This document shows positions 1 through 11,500 of a stretch of DNA of 64,000 bases, piece after piece. The position numbers were made by a program, and so were the translations under genes. The notes below the pieces were generated by a model. The model did no database searches. It saw only the letters and a program-made list of their open reading frames with translations, and was not told the origin of the DNA. The stretch's first letter is position 1, and the number at the start of each line of letters is the position of its first letter. Source of the stretch: Adenophora triphylla var. japonica (lineage: Eukaryota > Streptophyta > Magnoliopsida > Asterales > Campanulaceae); the NCBI GenBank assembly GCA_022495995.1, contig JAFEMH010002503.1, positions 271,998 through 335,997 on the forward strand. The letters are read 5' to 3'.

Positions 1-826
1 ATTCCTTTGTGGAATAAGTTTGTGTCTACTTGACCTAAGGCATTGTGACGACAATGAGAAATAGGAAAAGGTGTAGAACATCGTGGTAAATCAAGACACA
101 ATGGTCATTGACATATTACCATAAGATAATTGATCTCAAATGAGACTGTCACAACTGGCCATGTGAAGTCAAAAACCGGATCCGTATACCAAAGGGTATG
201 AATAGGAGATCAAATTGTCTGGTAAGGAGAATGAAGTTAAAAACCCACAATAAAAGAACTCATAGTGGACACTCAACCTTGAGAATTCGAGATCCCATGC
301 CCTTGGTTCAATGAGACAACCAAGCTATAAGTTCTAGTAGAATCACTTGGAAACAACAACTCGGTTGAATGACCTGGAGATGTTGAATACTCATTCCCAG
401 AACATCCAAGTACAAAACACCTACAGCAGTGGTGAGGATAAGTTGAGAAAACTTTTAATGATTCTTATACCTACGGGTGGAGTAGTGCAGGATACTCCTT
501 ATAGCATGAATCACATATATAAGTGAGAAGTAACTTGGCCGCTTCTAATGTGAACGCTTATGAAATGAGATACGGTCCGGGGCTGAAATGGACAAAACGT
601 GAGAACAATAACTGTTAGAGCTATTATTATGTGAGTATTGTTGTCTTGGTATACATTATACAGTCACTGGTTCAAAGCGACTCGCTACCAAATGGCTAGT
701 ATATCCGATAATATTTCACTAGGGGGGATTCAAAGCCATAAGCTATCTATCCCGATGAAATAATGGTTCGCCGAAACTTTTGGACGAAATTGCATACATG
801 CATTAATTGTCATTCATGTGGGGGAT
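1..826 (+). mobile_element. 3' internal end of a Copia-type LTR retrotransposon
   Basis: This stretch lies just upstream of an LTR and ends in the purine-rich tract GTGGGGGAT next to TGTTGG. That is the usual polypurine tract/LTR junction of plant Copia elements. No long reading frame is visible, so it is either the non-coding part after RNase H or decayed pol. The rest of the element lies to the left of the window. Assignment to Copia rests on the junction and LTR ends, not on a protein. Confidence 0.6.
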
Positions 827-1703
827 TGTTGGAAATGGGTAACGAAAGTTAAGTTTGACTTGTCGTTGACCTAACTTTCTAACGGAAGTTCGTTAACTTC
901 CAACGGAGTTCGTTATTTGTTAACGAAGTAAGTTACAAAATGTATTCTACATTTAAGGTAGATAATGAAACTCATTTATTGTCTCAAAACCATTTCCGGG
1001 TGAATGAGAAATTAATGACAAAGATTTGTAACTTAACGAGAGTTGTTTAAAGGGTTTTTTGATGTGGTTTGATGTGCTCGGCCGAGCAGAGTCCTTGACT
1101 CGGCCGAGCAGAGCATAGCAAGTTGGCCAAGTCTCTGGACAAGCTTGCTCGGCCGAGGCATATGCCTTGCTCGGCCGAGCAGTATGATTGACACGGCCGT
1201 GCAGCTTGGCGCTCGGCCGTGCGAGTCCCTTGACTCGGCCGAGCAGCTCCTGAACAGTCACCAATTCAAACAGAAAAGTTGTGTCTTTTCGTGGGAAAAG
1301 ACACAAACCCCTTAACTCTCTTTATATACTTCCCCTCCGAATTTCAATTGATACACACAGTAAATTGAGCCTTTCCTACCCTCTTTGAGATAGATTAACA
1401 TTGCCTAATCATCTACATATTGTTGCATGTAATTCCTTCAAGTCCAAAGTTCCAAATAGCCAATTGTTCGCTAGAGTTATTTATTTGGAGTGCTCCTATA
1501 GATAACTAGAAGTCGTTTTATCTCACGAGGAGTTTGCCATTCAACCGTAAGCACCTATGCGGGGCAAATACTTCTTACGGAAATTGTGTTAAACACAAGA
1601 CTCGACTATTTGTGGTTTGCTTTTCAATTTCCGTTATAATTTCCGTTATCTTTCTCATCTTTCTTTGTTATTTCCTTAAGAAGCCTAACATAAAATTCCA
1701 ACA
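827..1703 (+). repeat. 3' LTR of the Copia-type element
   Basis: The 877-bp segment starts TGTTGGAA and ends TTCCAACA, a terminal inverted repeat typical of Copia LTRs, and follows a polypurine tract. A TATA-like TTTATATA at about 1320 gives plus-strand orientation. A cluster of GC-rich palindromes lies 80-245 bp upstream of it. The flank to the right is a Helitron helicase fragment, so the element inserted into a Helitron. The partner LTR and the left target duplication are outside the window. Confidence 0.7.
1076..1243. repeat. Seven GC-rich palindromes CTCGGCCGAG and variants
   Basis: Copies of CTCGGCCGAG lie at 1076-1087, 1099-1108, 1148-1157, 1169-1180 and 1234-1243. Variants CACGGCCGTG (1192-1201) and CTCGGCCGTG (1212-1221) complete the cluster. 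Each is a perfect or near-perfect inverted repeat in otherwise AT-rich LTR sequence. Spacing is irregular, so this is not a simple tandem array. The cluster produces a spurious minus-strand ORF with recurring ARPS and GRV peptides. Confidence 0.9.
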
Positions 1704-2357
1704 CATGGTATATCATAATCACTCAAATGCTAAAACTTATCTGAGTTCAGACTCAATTTGTAGGTCCGAGAATAGTTCCAGTTTCTTTTCTGACATTCAT
1801 TCAACCGAGTTTTTTAATACGATAAAGTCTTCAGGTTTGTCAAATCATCAGTTGAGACTTAAAATTGGTGTTCCAGTGATGTTATTAAGGAATATAGATC
1901 ATAGTGAAGGTTTGTGCAATGGAACAAGGTTAATTATTACAAGGCTTGATCAACATGTAGTGGAAGCAAAAAATTTAAACGATAGTAATGCTGGAGAAAA
2001 AGTTTTTGTCCCGAGAATGTCGTTGACTCCATCATATCTACGTTTACCATTCGATTTCCAAAGAAGACAATTTTCGTTGGTTGTATCATATGCAATGACA
2101 ATCAACAATAGCAAGATCAATCACTCACTCATGTTGGACAGTTTCTCAAAAGACCTGTTTTTAGTTATGGTCAATTGTATGTTGCTTTGTCCATAGTAAC
2201 TAATCGTGATGGTTTGAAGATTTTGATATGTGACGGGAATGAAAAGACTGTAGATGAAACAACTAATGTTGTTTATAAAGAACAATTTCAACTCCAAACA
2301 TATGTGTTCGTCCCAATTAGAGAAATAAACTTCAAAAATTGCAATAAAAATTTGGGT
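1704..2357 (+). pseudogene. Helitron Pif1-like helicase fragment (C-terminal)
   Basis: Translation shows the end of a plant Helitron RepHel helicase: GVPVMLLRNID, LCNGTRLI, GEKVFVPRMSLTPS, LPFDFQRRQF and YAMTINNS in one frame, then YVALSIVTNRDGLKI in another frame from about 2170. The Pif1 domain unwinds DNA during rolling-circle transposition. The frame break near 2115-2170 and the missing Rep and N-terminal helicase parts make it non-functional. The Copia LTR abuts the left side. I found no convincing Helitron 3' hairpin plus CTRR end downstream. Confidence 0.8.
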
Positions 2358-3923
2358 TAGGGATCGGGTTTGTAGCAATAAGAAGCTTCTGGTCGAGGAC
2401 GTGTTTATAAAACCAAAATAAAGCGTTAAGGTGCTCGTTGAGGATTAGAGGTGTGATAATTAAAACAGTCGTATTATGACAATACTTCTAACCTTCTTGT
2501 TGTATGAATTATAATTTTGACATTCTTGAATGACAGTTAAACATCGATGACAAGATTATAATACATATTAAATGATATGCCGAGCAAATGACATCGACTA
2601 ATTCGATCTAAATATTACTATTATGGTAGATGGAGATGGAAAGTCAAATGAAGATAACATTTTGGGGTTTTTTGCTATGTTGCATAGTCCTGACGATAGT
2701 GATTGAAAATAAAGAGGGATGTCATAAATTTAAACATTGACATTTGTTAAATATGTGAATAATCCACATAATATAATCACAAATAAAATGTTGTTCAAAA
2801 GTATTTAAATTTTGACATGTAAGGGATTCTAAAAGCAGACGTGGTAGAATGGCGAGTTTGTGGCGGTTTTGATATTTTGGAAACATGTTTCTATTTCCAA
2901 CTCAAAAGTCAAAACAACCAAAATTCGATCTTATTCATCTCGATTAATGCAAAATCCATTTTTTAAAGGTAAATAACACATACTTGTATTAATAAAGATT
3001 AATAAAATGGCTCTCTGCAGGAGTCAGAGGATCATCCCAAGTATAACTCGTCGCAAAAATCGCGAAACGTTTTACAAGCATGATTAAAAATAAACAAATG
3101 GAAGCAAACAGATAGTTGCAGACGCATATAATACTTCCAAATTAATTAAGCCCAGTAACATTTGACATCATAGCCATAAGAACAGTAAAACCATCAACTT
3201 CAAGTATCACCCAAACCAAAGTTTTACTGTTGATTTCGCAAGAACCAAGTTTCCTTTTAACGTACTTACGAGTGATGACTTGAGATGCACAAATGCTTAT
3301 ACAAGAATAACTTGGACACTACCTGGTCTCGGTATTCACAAAATTCCCACATGGATAATATTTTTCTTTGAGAACATTAAAAGTTAAAATATTTGGGTTG
3401 GCAACAATTACCAAACCAAGCATCCCAGGTAATACAATGATAAAAGATATAGTCATACAAAGGCTCCCCACATAACATGGAGAAAACATAGGCTCTTGAA
3501 GGAGGAGAGAAGGCAAAGGCTCTCGACGACGAATGAGAGAAATTCTATTGCAATATAAATAAAAGTAACTAGATCAAATCGAAAAAAGGAATTAAGCACC
3601 AGAAATACCGAGGGGGTGACCAATTTCAATTCATTTTTGGGAGAAATGAATCGCTCGACGACGATTGATTCCATATTTATTAAAAGAAATCAAAAGCAAA
3701 CCTAAAAAGTCATCTAAGATTTTGCATTTATTAATTGATAAACGATTAATAAATGTAAAATTTGGAAAATTTTAGATTAAACAAATCAAAAAAGGAAGAG
3801 TCAATGAACGTTTGAGAATCAAAAATTGAATATGATTGAAATTGGTGATTCAAGTGTGGAGAACAAAGAAAAAAGACAGTTGCACGATGAGTTCGGGTTA
3901 ATTGTCCTTTTACATTTAATTTT
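2358..3923. other. AT-rich intergenic stretch without recognised features
   Basis: Short open frames on both strands (for example minus-strand 3319-3516 and 3453-3674) show no recognisable domain and are interrupted. It may be decayed transposon sequence continuing from the Helitron fragment, but I see no termini, target duplications or RNA genes. Confidence 0.4.
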
Positions 3924-5132
3924 TGGTAATTCGCAATTTGGTTACCTGAGTTTATATGATTCGCATTTTGGTTCACAACATTGAAAATTGGACAATTCGA
4001 TTATTGAGTTTGACATTTCATTGCAAATTGATACAAAAACTAACTTTTGTTAGATTTATAACGGAAAAGGTGTCATGTGTAATACATATGACGTTCATAG
4101 TGGCATATTCGTCACCTCGCTCCCCAACCATTTTATCTATTCCCCTCTCTCTAAAACACAGACAAACGATTTTTTTATCTCCAATAACTCTCTATCCCCG
4201 GCGGGCCACCACCTCCTCGCCACCCACACGTGCACCATTCTTTTCCGTTTTCGGTAGTCAGCTTTTCTTTTCTCCCTCATAGACTCAACGTCGGCCCTGC
4301 TTCGCTATCTCCCTCAACTTTTCTGTCTTCTTCATACCTTGATCTGAGCCAGATCCATTGAAACCATATGCTACACACCATCCTTAACCGATCGACGGTA
4401 ACAAATCTGACAACGTTATTCATTGCAATAATCTTTTTTGGCTAGATCTGAGTCATATGCGACAGAAAACACCATCTCCGTACAACCGAGAGTGTTAATT
4501 GTCGAGGGGAAGACGCCATTGCCAACCTTTCTCCTACTTCGTTCATCTTTCCCGGCGGCCGAAAACCAACGAACCTGCCACCAAACATTCATATTTGTTC
4601 ACTCTTCACAGCTATGAGATGTTTTTATTAAGGTTCTAACTTCTAACACTTAACAATCTAATTTAGGGTTTTATATCTACCGCTCAGTCTCTATTTCCCT
4701 TATCCGACAAACACAGTCGATTAGCAGCGACATCTGGCTTCTTTCCATTAAATCAAGCCAGGAAGCGTGTGTGTGGCGTGGGAGAATGGTGGAGTTACGG
4801 TGCAAGGTGAGATATGGGAAGAGGATGGATTTTGAAATTGAGGGATAAGATGGAGGGGATTATGTAAATAATGTTTTTCATTCTAGCCCTTTATATTATT
4901 TTAAATACCTTTAAGGATATTGAAAAGCATTCGTTATTTTCATTTCCTAATAATTGACCTAAATGCCCCTTAAAAAAGTAATGTGTATGACGCACGACAC
5001 TTTTTCTGTAAAAAATTATCAAAAAGTTAGTTTTTATATCAATTTGCAATAAAATGACAAACTTAGAAATCGAATTGTTCAATTTTCAATGTCGGAACAA
5101 ATTGCGAATGTCAAACTTGGTTGCGAATTGGC
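3924..5132. mobile_element. Non-autonomous element with ~190-bp terminal inverted repeats (Mutator-like)
   Basis: The left arm (about 3924-4090) and the reverse complement of the right arm (about 4960-5132) share long blocks: GGYAATTCGCAA, ACATTGAAAATTG, ACAATTCGAT, GCAAATTGATA and AAAACTAACTTTT. These form diverged inverted repeats of roughly 190 bp around a 0.85-kb core with no long ORF. Long TIRs on a non-coding core suggest a Mutator-like MITE. The right end runs into a poly-T tract, so I could not define a 9-bp target duplication. Exact ends are approximate. Confidence 0.6.
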
Positions 5133-5336
5133 CTTTTTTTTTTTTAATATATACTCCCTCCGTCCCATATTAGTGTGGATCAAATTTTTGGCACACAAAT
5201 TAAGGAAAAGTAAGAGAGATAAATAGTGGAATGAGGTGTTTGTGAGTATGAAAAATTAAATATGAGAGAGAATGAATGACAGAAATAGTAAGTTGATTGG
5301 TGTTGTGAGTGTAAAAGTAAAGTAGGAGAGAGAATG

Positions 5337-7766
5337 TGTCACAACCCTAATTCTCGGTTCTATTTTGAGTCATATTAATCATATATAGAAGTACATTTCA
5401 TATTATTATGTGTTGCATTTTAATTGTAGAAATTATTTGTTAGTTGGTATTTTATGAGTTACATGCTATTTTAAAAATATGAATAAAATAAAAATCATTA
5501 TTTGATGTTTTAATAAAAATATTAGGAGTAAGTAGTTAAAATGTAACTTTTTTAAAATAAGTAAGAATTATATTAATGTTCAAGGTGCTTGAGTGTAAGT
5601 AGTGTATATTAAGGGTTTTAGTAGTAGGGAGGGTTTGATAGTTGAAGGGGGTTAGGTGAAAGTAGAGTATTATCCATGGAAAATTTAGTAGGAGTATTTC
5701 ATTTTAACAAGGAAAGAAATCCTCTCAGCTTATTCAAGAACATCCATGGTCCTTTTCCAAACCCTAACATCTCAACCTAAAAATCCATAACTAATTCTAG
5801 AAAAATCCTTTCTTCGATCCGTTTGTTTCGGGGTATTCGTGAGAAGAAGGAGCTCATTTCCATCCAAGCAAAGTTCCTAAATTTTCAGATTATTTTTCAT
5901 GTAAGTTATTATATTTTCTAGAAATTATGTTCATTTAGTGTTATAAATCATGTAGTTATGTTGTTCAAGGTTGTATGAGAATTTGAAATTTATTTTCTGA
6001 GTTTATAGAATGGAAAATGTGTTTTTGGTTAACTTGGAAATGAACTTGGTGTTGAAAGGGTCAACAATGGATTTTTGGGAAAATTGAAATGGTTTGGATG
6101 TGTTGAAAAAGGAAAATAATGGATTTGGATCATGTTGGAACTCTTTTAAAATTCTTTTGGGTTGCATGGGACTGGAACTTGGCTTTTGGTATTGTGGTTA
6201 AGTTGGTACAAAGAAACTTGGAATTGTTTTGGGTCAAACGCTGAGGACCAGCTCTGTTTCTGCAAATCTGCAGAGGGCACGAGTCGTGCCCATCAGTCGT
6301 GACCTTTCTTGGACTGATTTCGGAGGGGTGTCAAAGGGGCACGAGTCGTGCCCTGGCCAGTTTTGGAAAATGAATTTCAAAGCCATATATTTTACCACTT
6401 ATATTTCAACCAATGGAACACTACAACCAAAGTACAAGGTATGAATAACAAAATGAAGTATTTACATTTCAATTGTGATCATTGGAATATGTTTAAATGG
6501 TTGGTTAAAGTAGGTTGTATCTATTGAACCTAACTTGGGTATTATCATTATACTATTGTTGATACATCCTTGAATGACTTTAATAAGAGTGTAGTCCTTA
6601 TGTGTTACACCTTATGCATTGTTTAACATCTTTGTGAAGTGCTTGCTTAGGGTTCCCTACTTTGGAATCCTAAGTTCATTGAATTGATTCAAGGATGGGC
6701 AAGCCTAAAAAAAAAAAAAAAGGATGAATTAGCCTTAGTGCTACTATTGAGGGATACTTGTTATCGTGTTGCTATCATTTTGATATGCTTTAATTGTATG
6801 GTTCCATACTTTGGAATCATACATTGATTGGTTAAGCAAGTAGTTAATTACTGTGCTTATACTTGAAATCCAGCTGGTACTTATTTGTGGGCAGTGTTAT
6901 GAGATTATAATGGCACACGAGCCGAGTTCATTATAATCCATACACTGGTTCCCGTTTTGCCCTGCCATTGGCCATAGTTTGGGGGTAGTGAACTGGCTCA
7001 AGGGAAGTCTAGTTGCACTATTGGATATGACTTTGTGTCATAGTCCTCTTGTTGTTACTATGTTGGTTCCGGAACCGTTTCTTCAACAACTGTTGCGGAT
7101 TGGATCGTGATATCCTTTTGAGGATGAAACCTTGGCTCAATATCCTTTTAAGTGTTATATTATCGCACTTACTTGCTATATGTATTTATATATATATCTT
7201 TCTTGGAGTGATAAGAAGGTGATATATATGATTTGTTGTTAAAGGGTTTTCATGTGATTGCATCTCATTGTGTTGCTTATATAATAACTTATTGAGATTT
7301 TTCTCACCCCGTCCTTTCATTGTTTTCTTAGATAGAGTCGAGCCAGGGGCTAGGGCACGTTGAACACTGAGAGGACGCCAAGTTGGGTTTTGTTGAGGAA
7401 GGTAACTGTAAGGATACATTATATAAATGTATAACCTTGGGTAGCTTTTCGAATCTTGGATATGATGTCTTTATTTTGGAACTTTTAAAGGCTTTGTAAA
7501 TATTTTTATTTTGGAACTAGGTTCCTTGGTTTGTAAATAAGTGTTTGTGTATGGTTTGTAAATGGTGTAGATGTGGAGTGAGTTAAGTTGAAGTAAAATA
7601 GTTTAAATTTTGGTAGTAGGTGATACAGGTTACTAAATGTTAAACAGGTTTTTTTTTTTAAATGATAACTTTTAGAAAGTACATTTTGAAAAATTTTCTT
7701 TAAAAAAGCGTCTTCAGTACGTGGCTGGACACGTGGCCAAGTAGATCTACGGGTCGGGGCGCGTCA
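5337..7766 (+). mobile_element. Solo LTR, probably Gypsy
   Basis: A 2430-bp segment starts TGTCACAACC, ends GGGGCGCGTCA, and is flanked by the 5-bp direct repeat GAATG (5332-5336 and 7767-7771). It has no internal coding region, which marks a solo LTR left by LTR-LTR recombination. The TGTCACAACC start resembles LTRs of large plant Gypsy chromoviruses; that family assignment is inference. It carries a poly-A tract near 6705 and two GC-rich palindromes at 6275-6353. Confidence 0.75.
6275..6353. repeat. Two GGGCACGAGTCGTGCCC palindromes in the solo LTR
   Basis: Identical 17-bp near-perfect palindromes lie at 6275-6291 and 6337-6353, 62 bp apart, and a partial CAGTCGTGAC lies between them. The sequence differs from the palindromes in the other LTRs, but length, GC content and clustering are similar. 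Confidence 0.9.
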
Positions 7767-7886
7767 GAATGAGTCGGTGGAATAGTAAAGATTCTTTGCC
7801 CTTTTTGGCAATCCACACTAATCTAGGACGGATCAAAAGGAAAATAAATCCATACTAATCTAGGTCGGTGGGTGTATATATATATA

Positions 7887-8189
7887 CTCCCTCCGACCCA
7901 GAAAATGCTTCACCTTTTATCCAAAATGACGTCCCGTTTGAAGCTTCACCTTTCCTAAAATGGAAAATTTTTATTAATATTCTATTATACCCACTAACTA
8001 TTTCCTCCACTCATTCTCTCTCCTAATTTACTATTACACTCACAACACTTTTTAAATTTACTATTTTCTCTACTAATTCTCTTTCCTATTTTCAAATTAC
8101 ACTCACAATATTTTTTTTTCCACTTATTTTCTTAATTTGTGTGTCGATCCTAAAATGGTAATGGTGAAGTATTTCCGGGACAGAGGGAG
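7887..8189. mobile_element. Stowaway-type MITE (TGCTTCACC family)
   Basis: It starts CTCCCTCCGACCCAG and ends in an inverted match ...CCGGGACAGAGGGAG between TA dinucleotides. The body shares AAATGCTTCACCTTTT and TCACCTTTCCTAAAATGGAAA with the MITE at 23677-23948 in inverse order. It lies about 380 bp upstream of the PAT1 start codon. Confidence 0.9.
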
Positions 8190-8571
8190 TATATAATCAA
8201 TCATTCGTTGCATAATAGCTTTTCACATGCACTACACCCTTTCCGGCCCACATTAATTTTTAAGCCGCTCACTCTTCCATTACCACAAAAGCCCCCCTTG
8301 GCTCTGTCTGGGGCATCCTAATCGAATCACCGGCCAACACTAGCCCCCTCAAATGAATACAATTTTTGTACTCTAATTGTTATCCCCATACATTCAACAA
8401 CAATTTCCCACAGCAATCAATCTCACTGTACAGATTCTCTCTCACCAACAGAAACCCTAACGTATTTATCGGTCAAAGGTTTCTCAATTTTTGTTTGTTT
8501 TTTGTTTTTAGGGTTTAGTTTTTAGGTTTTCAATTTTGTTCTTGTTTGGCGGAGATTTTTTTATTTCTTCC
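8190..8571 (+). promoter_or_regulatory. PAT1 promoter and 5' leader with telo-box
   Basis: This is the 380-bp gap between a Stowaway MITE and the PAT1 start codon. It has pyrimidine-rich stretches typical of a plant leader and an AAACCCTAA telo-box at 8452-8460, a motif common near starts of growth and translation genes. No clear TATA box or upstream intron is evident. The boundary between promoter and leader cannot be set from sequence. Confidence 0.5.
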
Positions 8572-11500
8572 ATGGATGGATTTGGAGGCGGTGGCGGTAG
8601 TATTCAAGGAATTCCGAATCCGCAAGATCTTAAGCAAGTAGGCGCGACTTCCTCAGGTTCGCTTCAGTTTTTGTAGCTTTGATCTTCATTTCTGATTTGT
8701 TTTTGTTGTTTTGTAGATCTATATTTCCGATTTCTACTTGAACGTGTGATTTAACTTTATTAAACTTCTGGATTCCTCGATGTCTTAGTTTGTTTTTATT
8801 GTTCGGACCTAAACCATGAACATTTGATTGGAGAGAAATCTAGCTTTAGGTATCACTGCATTAATTCCTATGTATGAAATCTATCTTGAACTGATTTGTG
8901 CTGTCCTTATAAACTCCTGTGAAAGAAACTTAGGAAATCCATCTGGAGACTCACGGTCAACTCTTGTGTTTATGGTGTATCTAATGTTTGCCGGATATGT
9001 TATAGTTGATTCTTAAGATTATTAATAATGAGATTTTCTGTGGAAAAAATACTGTATTTAATTACTGCAGTATAATTTTAACTTGGTGAATAAGTTAAAC
9101 TGCCAGATTAGAAATCATTCACTTGACCACCCCTTCTTTCTGCATCTATCACACACTGATTTGTATGTAACTTGTATCTCATGTAATGCAGGTGCAACTG
9201 TATTTGATGCATCTCAGTATGCTTTCTTTGGTGGTGATATCGTTGAAGAAGTTGAGTTGGGAGGTCTAGAAGATGAAGATGAAGACGAAGACGCACCAGC
9301 TATTGAGTTTGATGAGGAAGAGTACCGGTTAGATCAAGAAGAGGTGAGTCTCTTAGTTGTTAACGCTCTTTAAATTTTCATGTGGGCTTAAAGTTATTTG
9401 ATAAAACATTACCAGATTTTCTCAAAGTTGTATGTTCTTCACCTATTATCTTCTATGGTTGATGTATTATTGAGCTTTAGGATACAGACTTTGATGTTTT
9501 AGCTGTCATATATTATTATAATTATTAATAATAATATGATTATTTTTGGGTTTGTATTTTTAACCAATATTATTATCAGTCTTACGATTTACTCCCTCCG
9601 TCCCATATAACCTTACCCATTTTGCTATTTTGGGCGTCCCACTTTAAAGTCCCACTTTCCTAAAAAGGAAACTTTTTAATACTTCTTTATTCATGGGACC
9701 CACTTGTCATGCTCACAACAACTATTCACTTACTATTCTCTACCCCACTTTCTCTCTCCTACCCACTCACAACTCATACTTTAATAACATTATATATATT
9801 CACTCCTTATTTTCCGTTCTCAACAGTAAACGAGTAACTTAATATGGGACGGAGGGAGTATATATTAGTTTTTCATGTCTCATGTAAGGAAACTTCTCTC
9901 TGTAGTGCTCCCCTGGATTGTGTTGCATTGAGTTAGTACTTGTTAAGTCTGAGTAATTGTGATTGATTCCTTCGTGTTTGGTAAATGCTGGTGATTCCAA
10001 GGGACCCCAAATGAATATTGCAAAAGTGATATCACGAGTGGGTCAAGACTATTGACTTCATGCAGTAGAATAAAGTTTTTTTTTTTTTTTTTTTTGGGAA
10101 TACTAACAGTTGCAAGAATGTTATTTAAATTTGATTGCTAAGATTGCTTGGAAAGAAGAGTTGGGTTGTGGCAAGATAGATCGTAATGATTTAATCGGAT
10201 TTTTTACTTTTTTTTTTTTTTTTGGAGGGGGGGGGGTGTGCAATCAATGGGAATAAAAATCTAGGTTAAGTGGCAGAGGGAAGTCATTTTAAGTATATCT
10301 TGCGCAAACTGGTTCTCATATTTCATCTCTTGAACCAAAAAGTGTTATAGCTACTCTAATAGTTTAATGCTTAAAGTGTACAACTTTTTTGCTACAACTT
10401 CAAAATTTCCCCATCCCAAGTATTCTTTTTGATTGAGAAAACACTTGACAAATAAAAAATAAAAGAAGCTAACATCTTTTAGGCTCTTTTATAGACACTT
10501 TGGTTAATTATCTAGTTATTGTGTTCTGATACCTTTTTTCACCCCTTAAGGTATTTAAGTAGATGTCACTTTATATGAGCTTGGAGCAGATAAACATAGC
10601 GGTTCTTAGATCAATTCGAGAAACAAAACATTCTATTTCTGCATGCTGGGTTGGTTGGCTTGGAAGACAGTACAAGAAAAGATAGTTGTAGTTTTGGAAA
10701 ACGATGGAAGTTTACTATCAAGTTCCATTGACTGGAGAAGCTAACTTCTTCTGTTCTGTTTTTCTCATTTGGTTTGTTTTGTTTTGTGTGTTTTTTTTTT
10801 CTCGAGGAGTTTGCTGTTTGCTCATCTTTGAAAATCAAAATATGGTTTACAACATCTCATTCCTTCTAATTTGAGGAATAATGTCTGAAAGGCAAACATC
10901 TTTAGGAATGCTTGTGTCTCCATGAGGCTGATTGTTATAACATACCTGTACTTTTATAAAATGGACTCCTCTAAATGGAATGTAGAGAACATAAAAAATA
11001 AAAGGACTCCCATTTTCTTTCAGTTGACAGTCTGATATATTCTTTTGGGGAATGGCTAAAGTTAGATTATCACTGAAATTGTAGCTAGATTTTTGAAAAT
11101 GGTCTCAAATGGAACATGGGAAAAGAGAGAAGAGTGATTTCTTAAATGTGAACCTGAGAGAACCCTATGCAGGTTATTTATAGTCACAATGGAATGTTTG
11201 CAGGTTATCCTCAAAATAGTACCAGTGAATTCCTTGGATCATCTGCTTTATATGTATAATTATGAAATTCCCCGACGCCTATTAGGAGACCAAAGCACTA
11301 ATGCATTGCGTAATCGATGCTCATTGAGAGATCTTATATGCATCAATCTGTCATGCTTATCTGTTTTCATAACGTTCTGCGTGTCCCCTTTTCTTGTGCA
11401 ATTTGCATGTGCCCTCCCCTACATATTAAAGTTCAATGTATGCACATGGTATAATGGCTGACTATGAATGCCCAAATACTAGATTTAAAAAAACGCTTAT

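Larger units (their letters stand above)
5154..7874. mobile_element. Stowaway-type MITE, split by a solo LTR
   Basis: It starts CTCCCTCCGTCCCATATTAG after TA. Its right portion (7772-7874) carries the inverted counterpart, including ATCCACACTAATCTAGGACGG and a diverged terminus before TATATA. The two halves are separated by the 2.4-kb solo LTR at 5337-7766. Without the insertion the MITE would be about 290 bp, like others in the window. Confidence 0.75.

Noticed and set aside
953..1306. 117-codon minus-strand ORF with repeated GRV and ARPS peptides
   Set aside because: It lies in a Copia LTR; the peptide repeat is only the translation of the palindrome cluster.
3319..3674. Overlapping minus-strand ORFs with hydrophobic segments
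   Set aside because: Short, no conserved motif, no start context or neighbour support; chance frames in AT-rich sequence.
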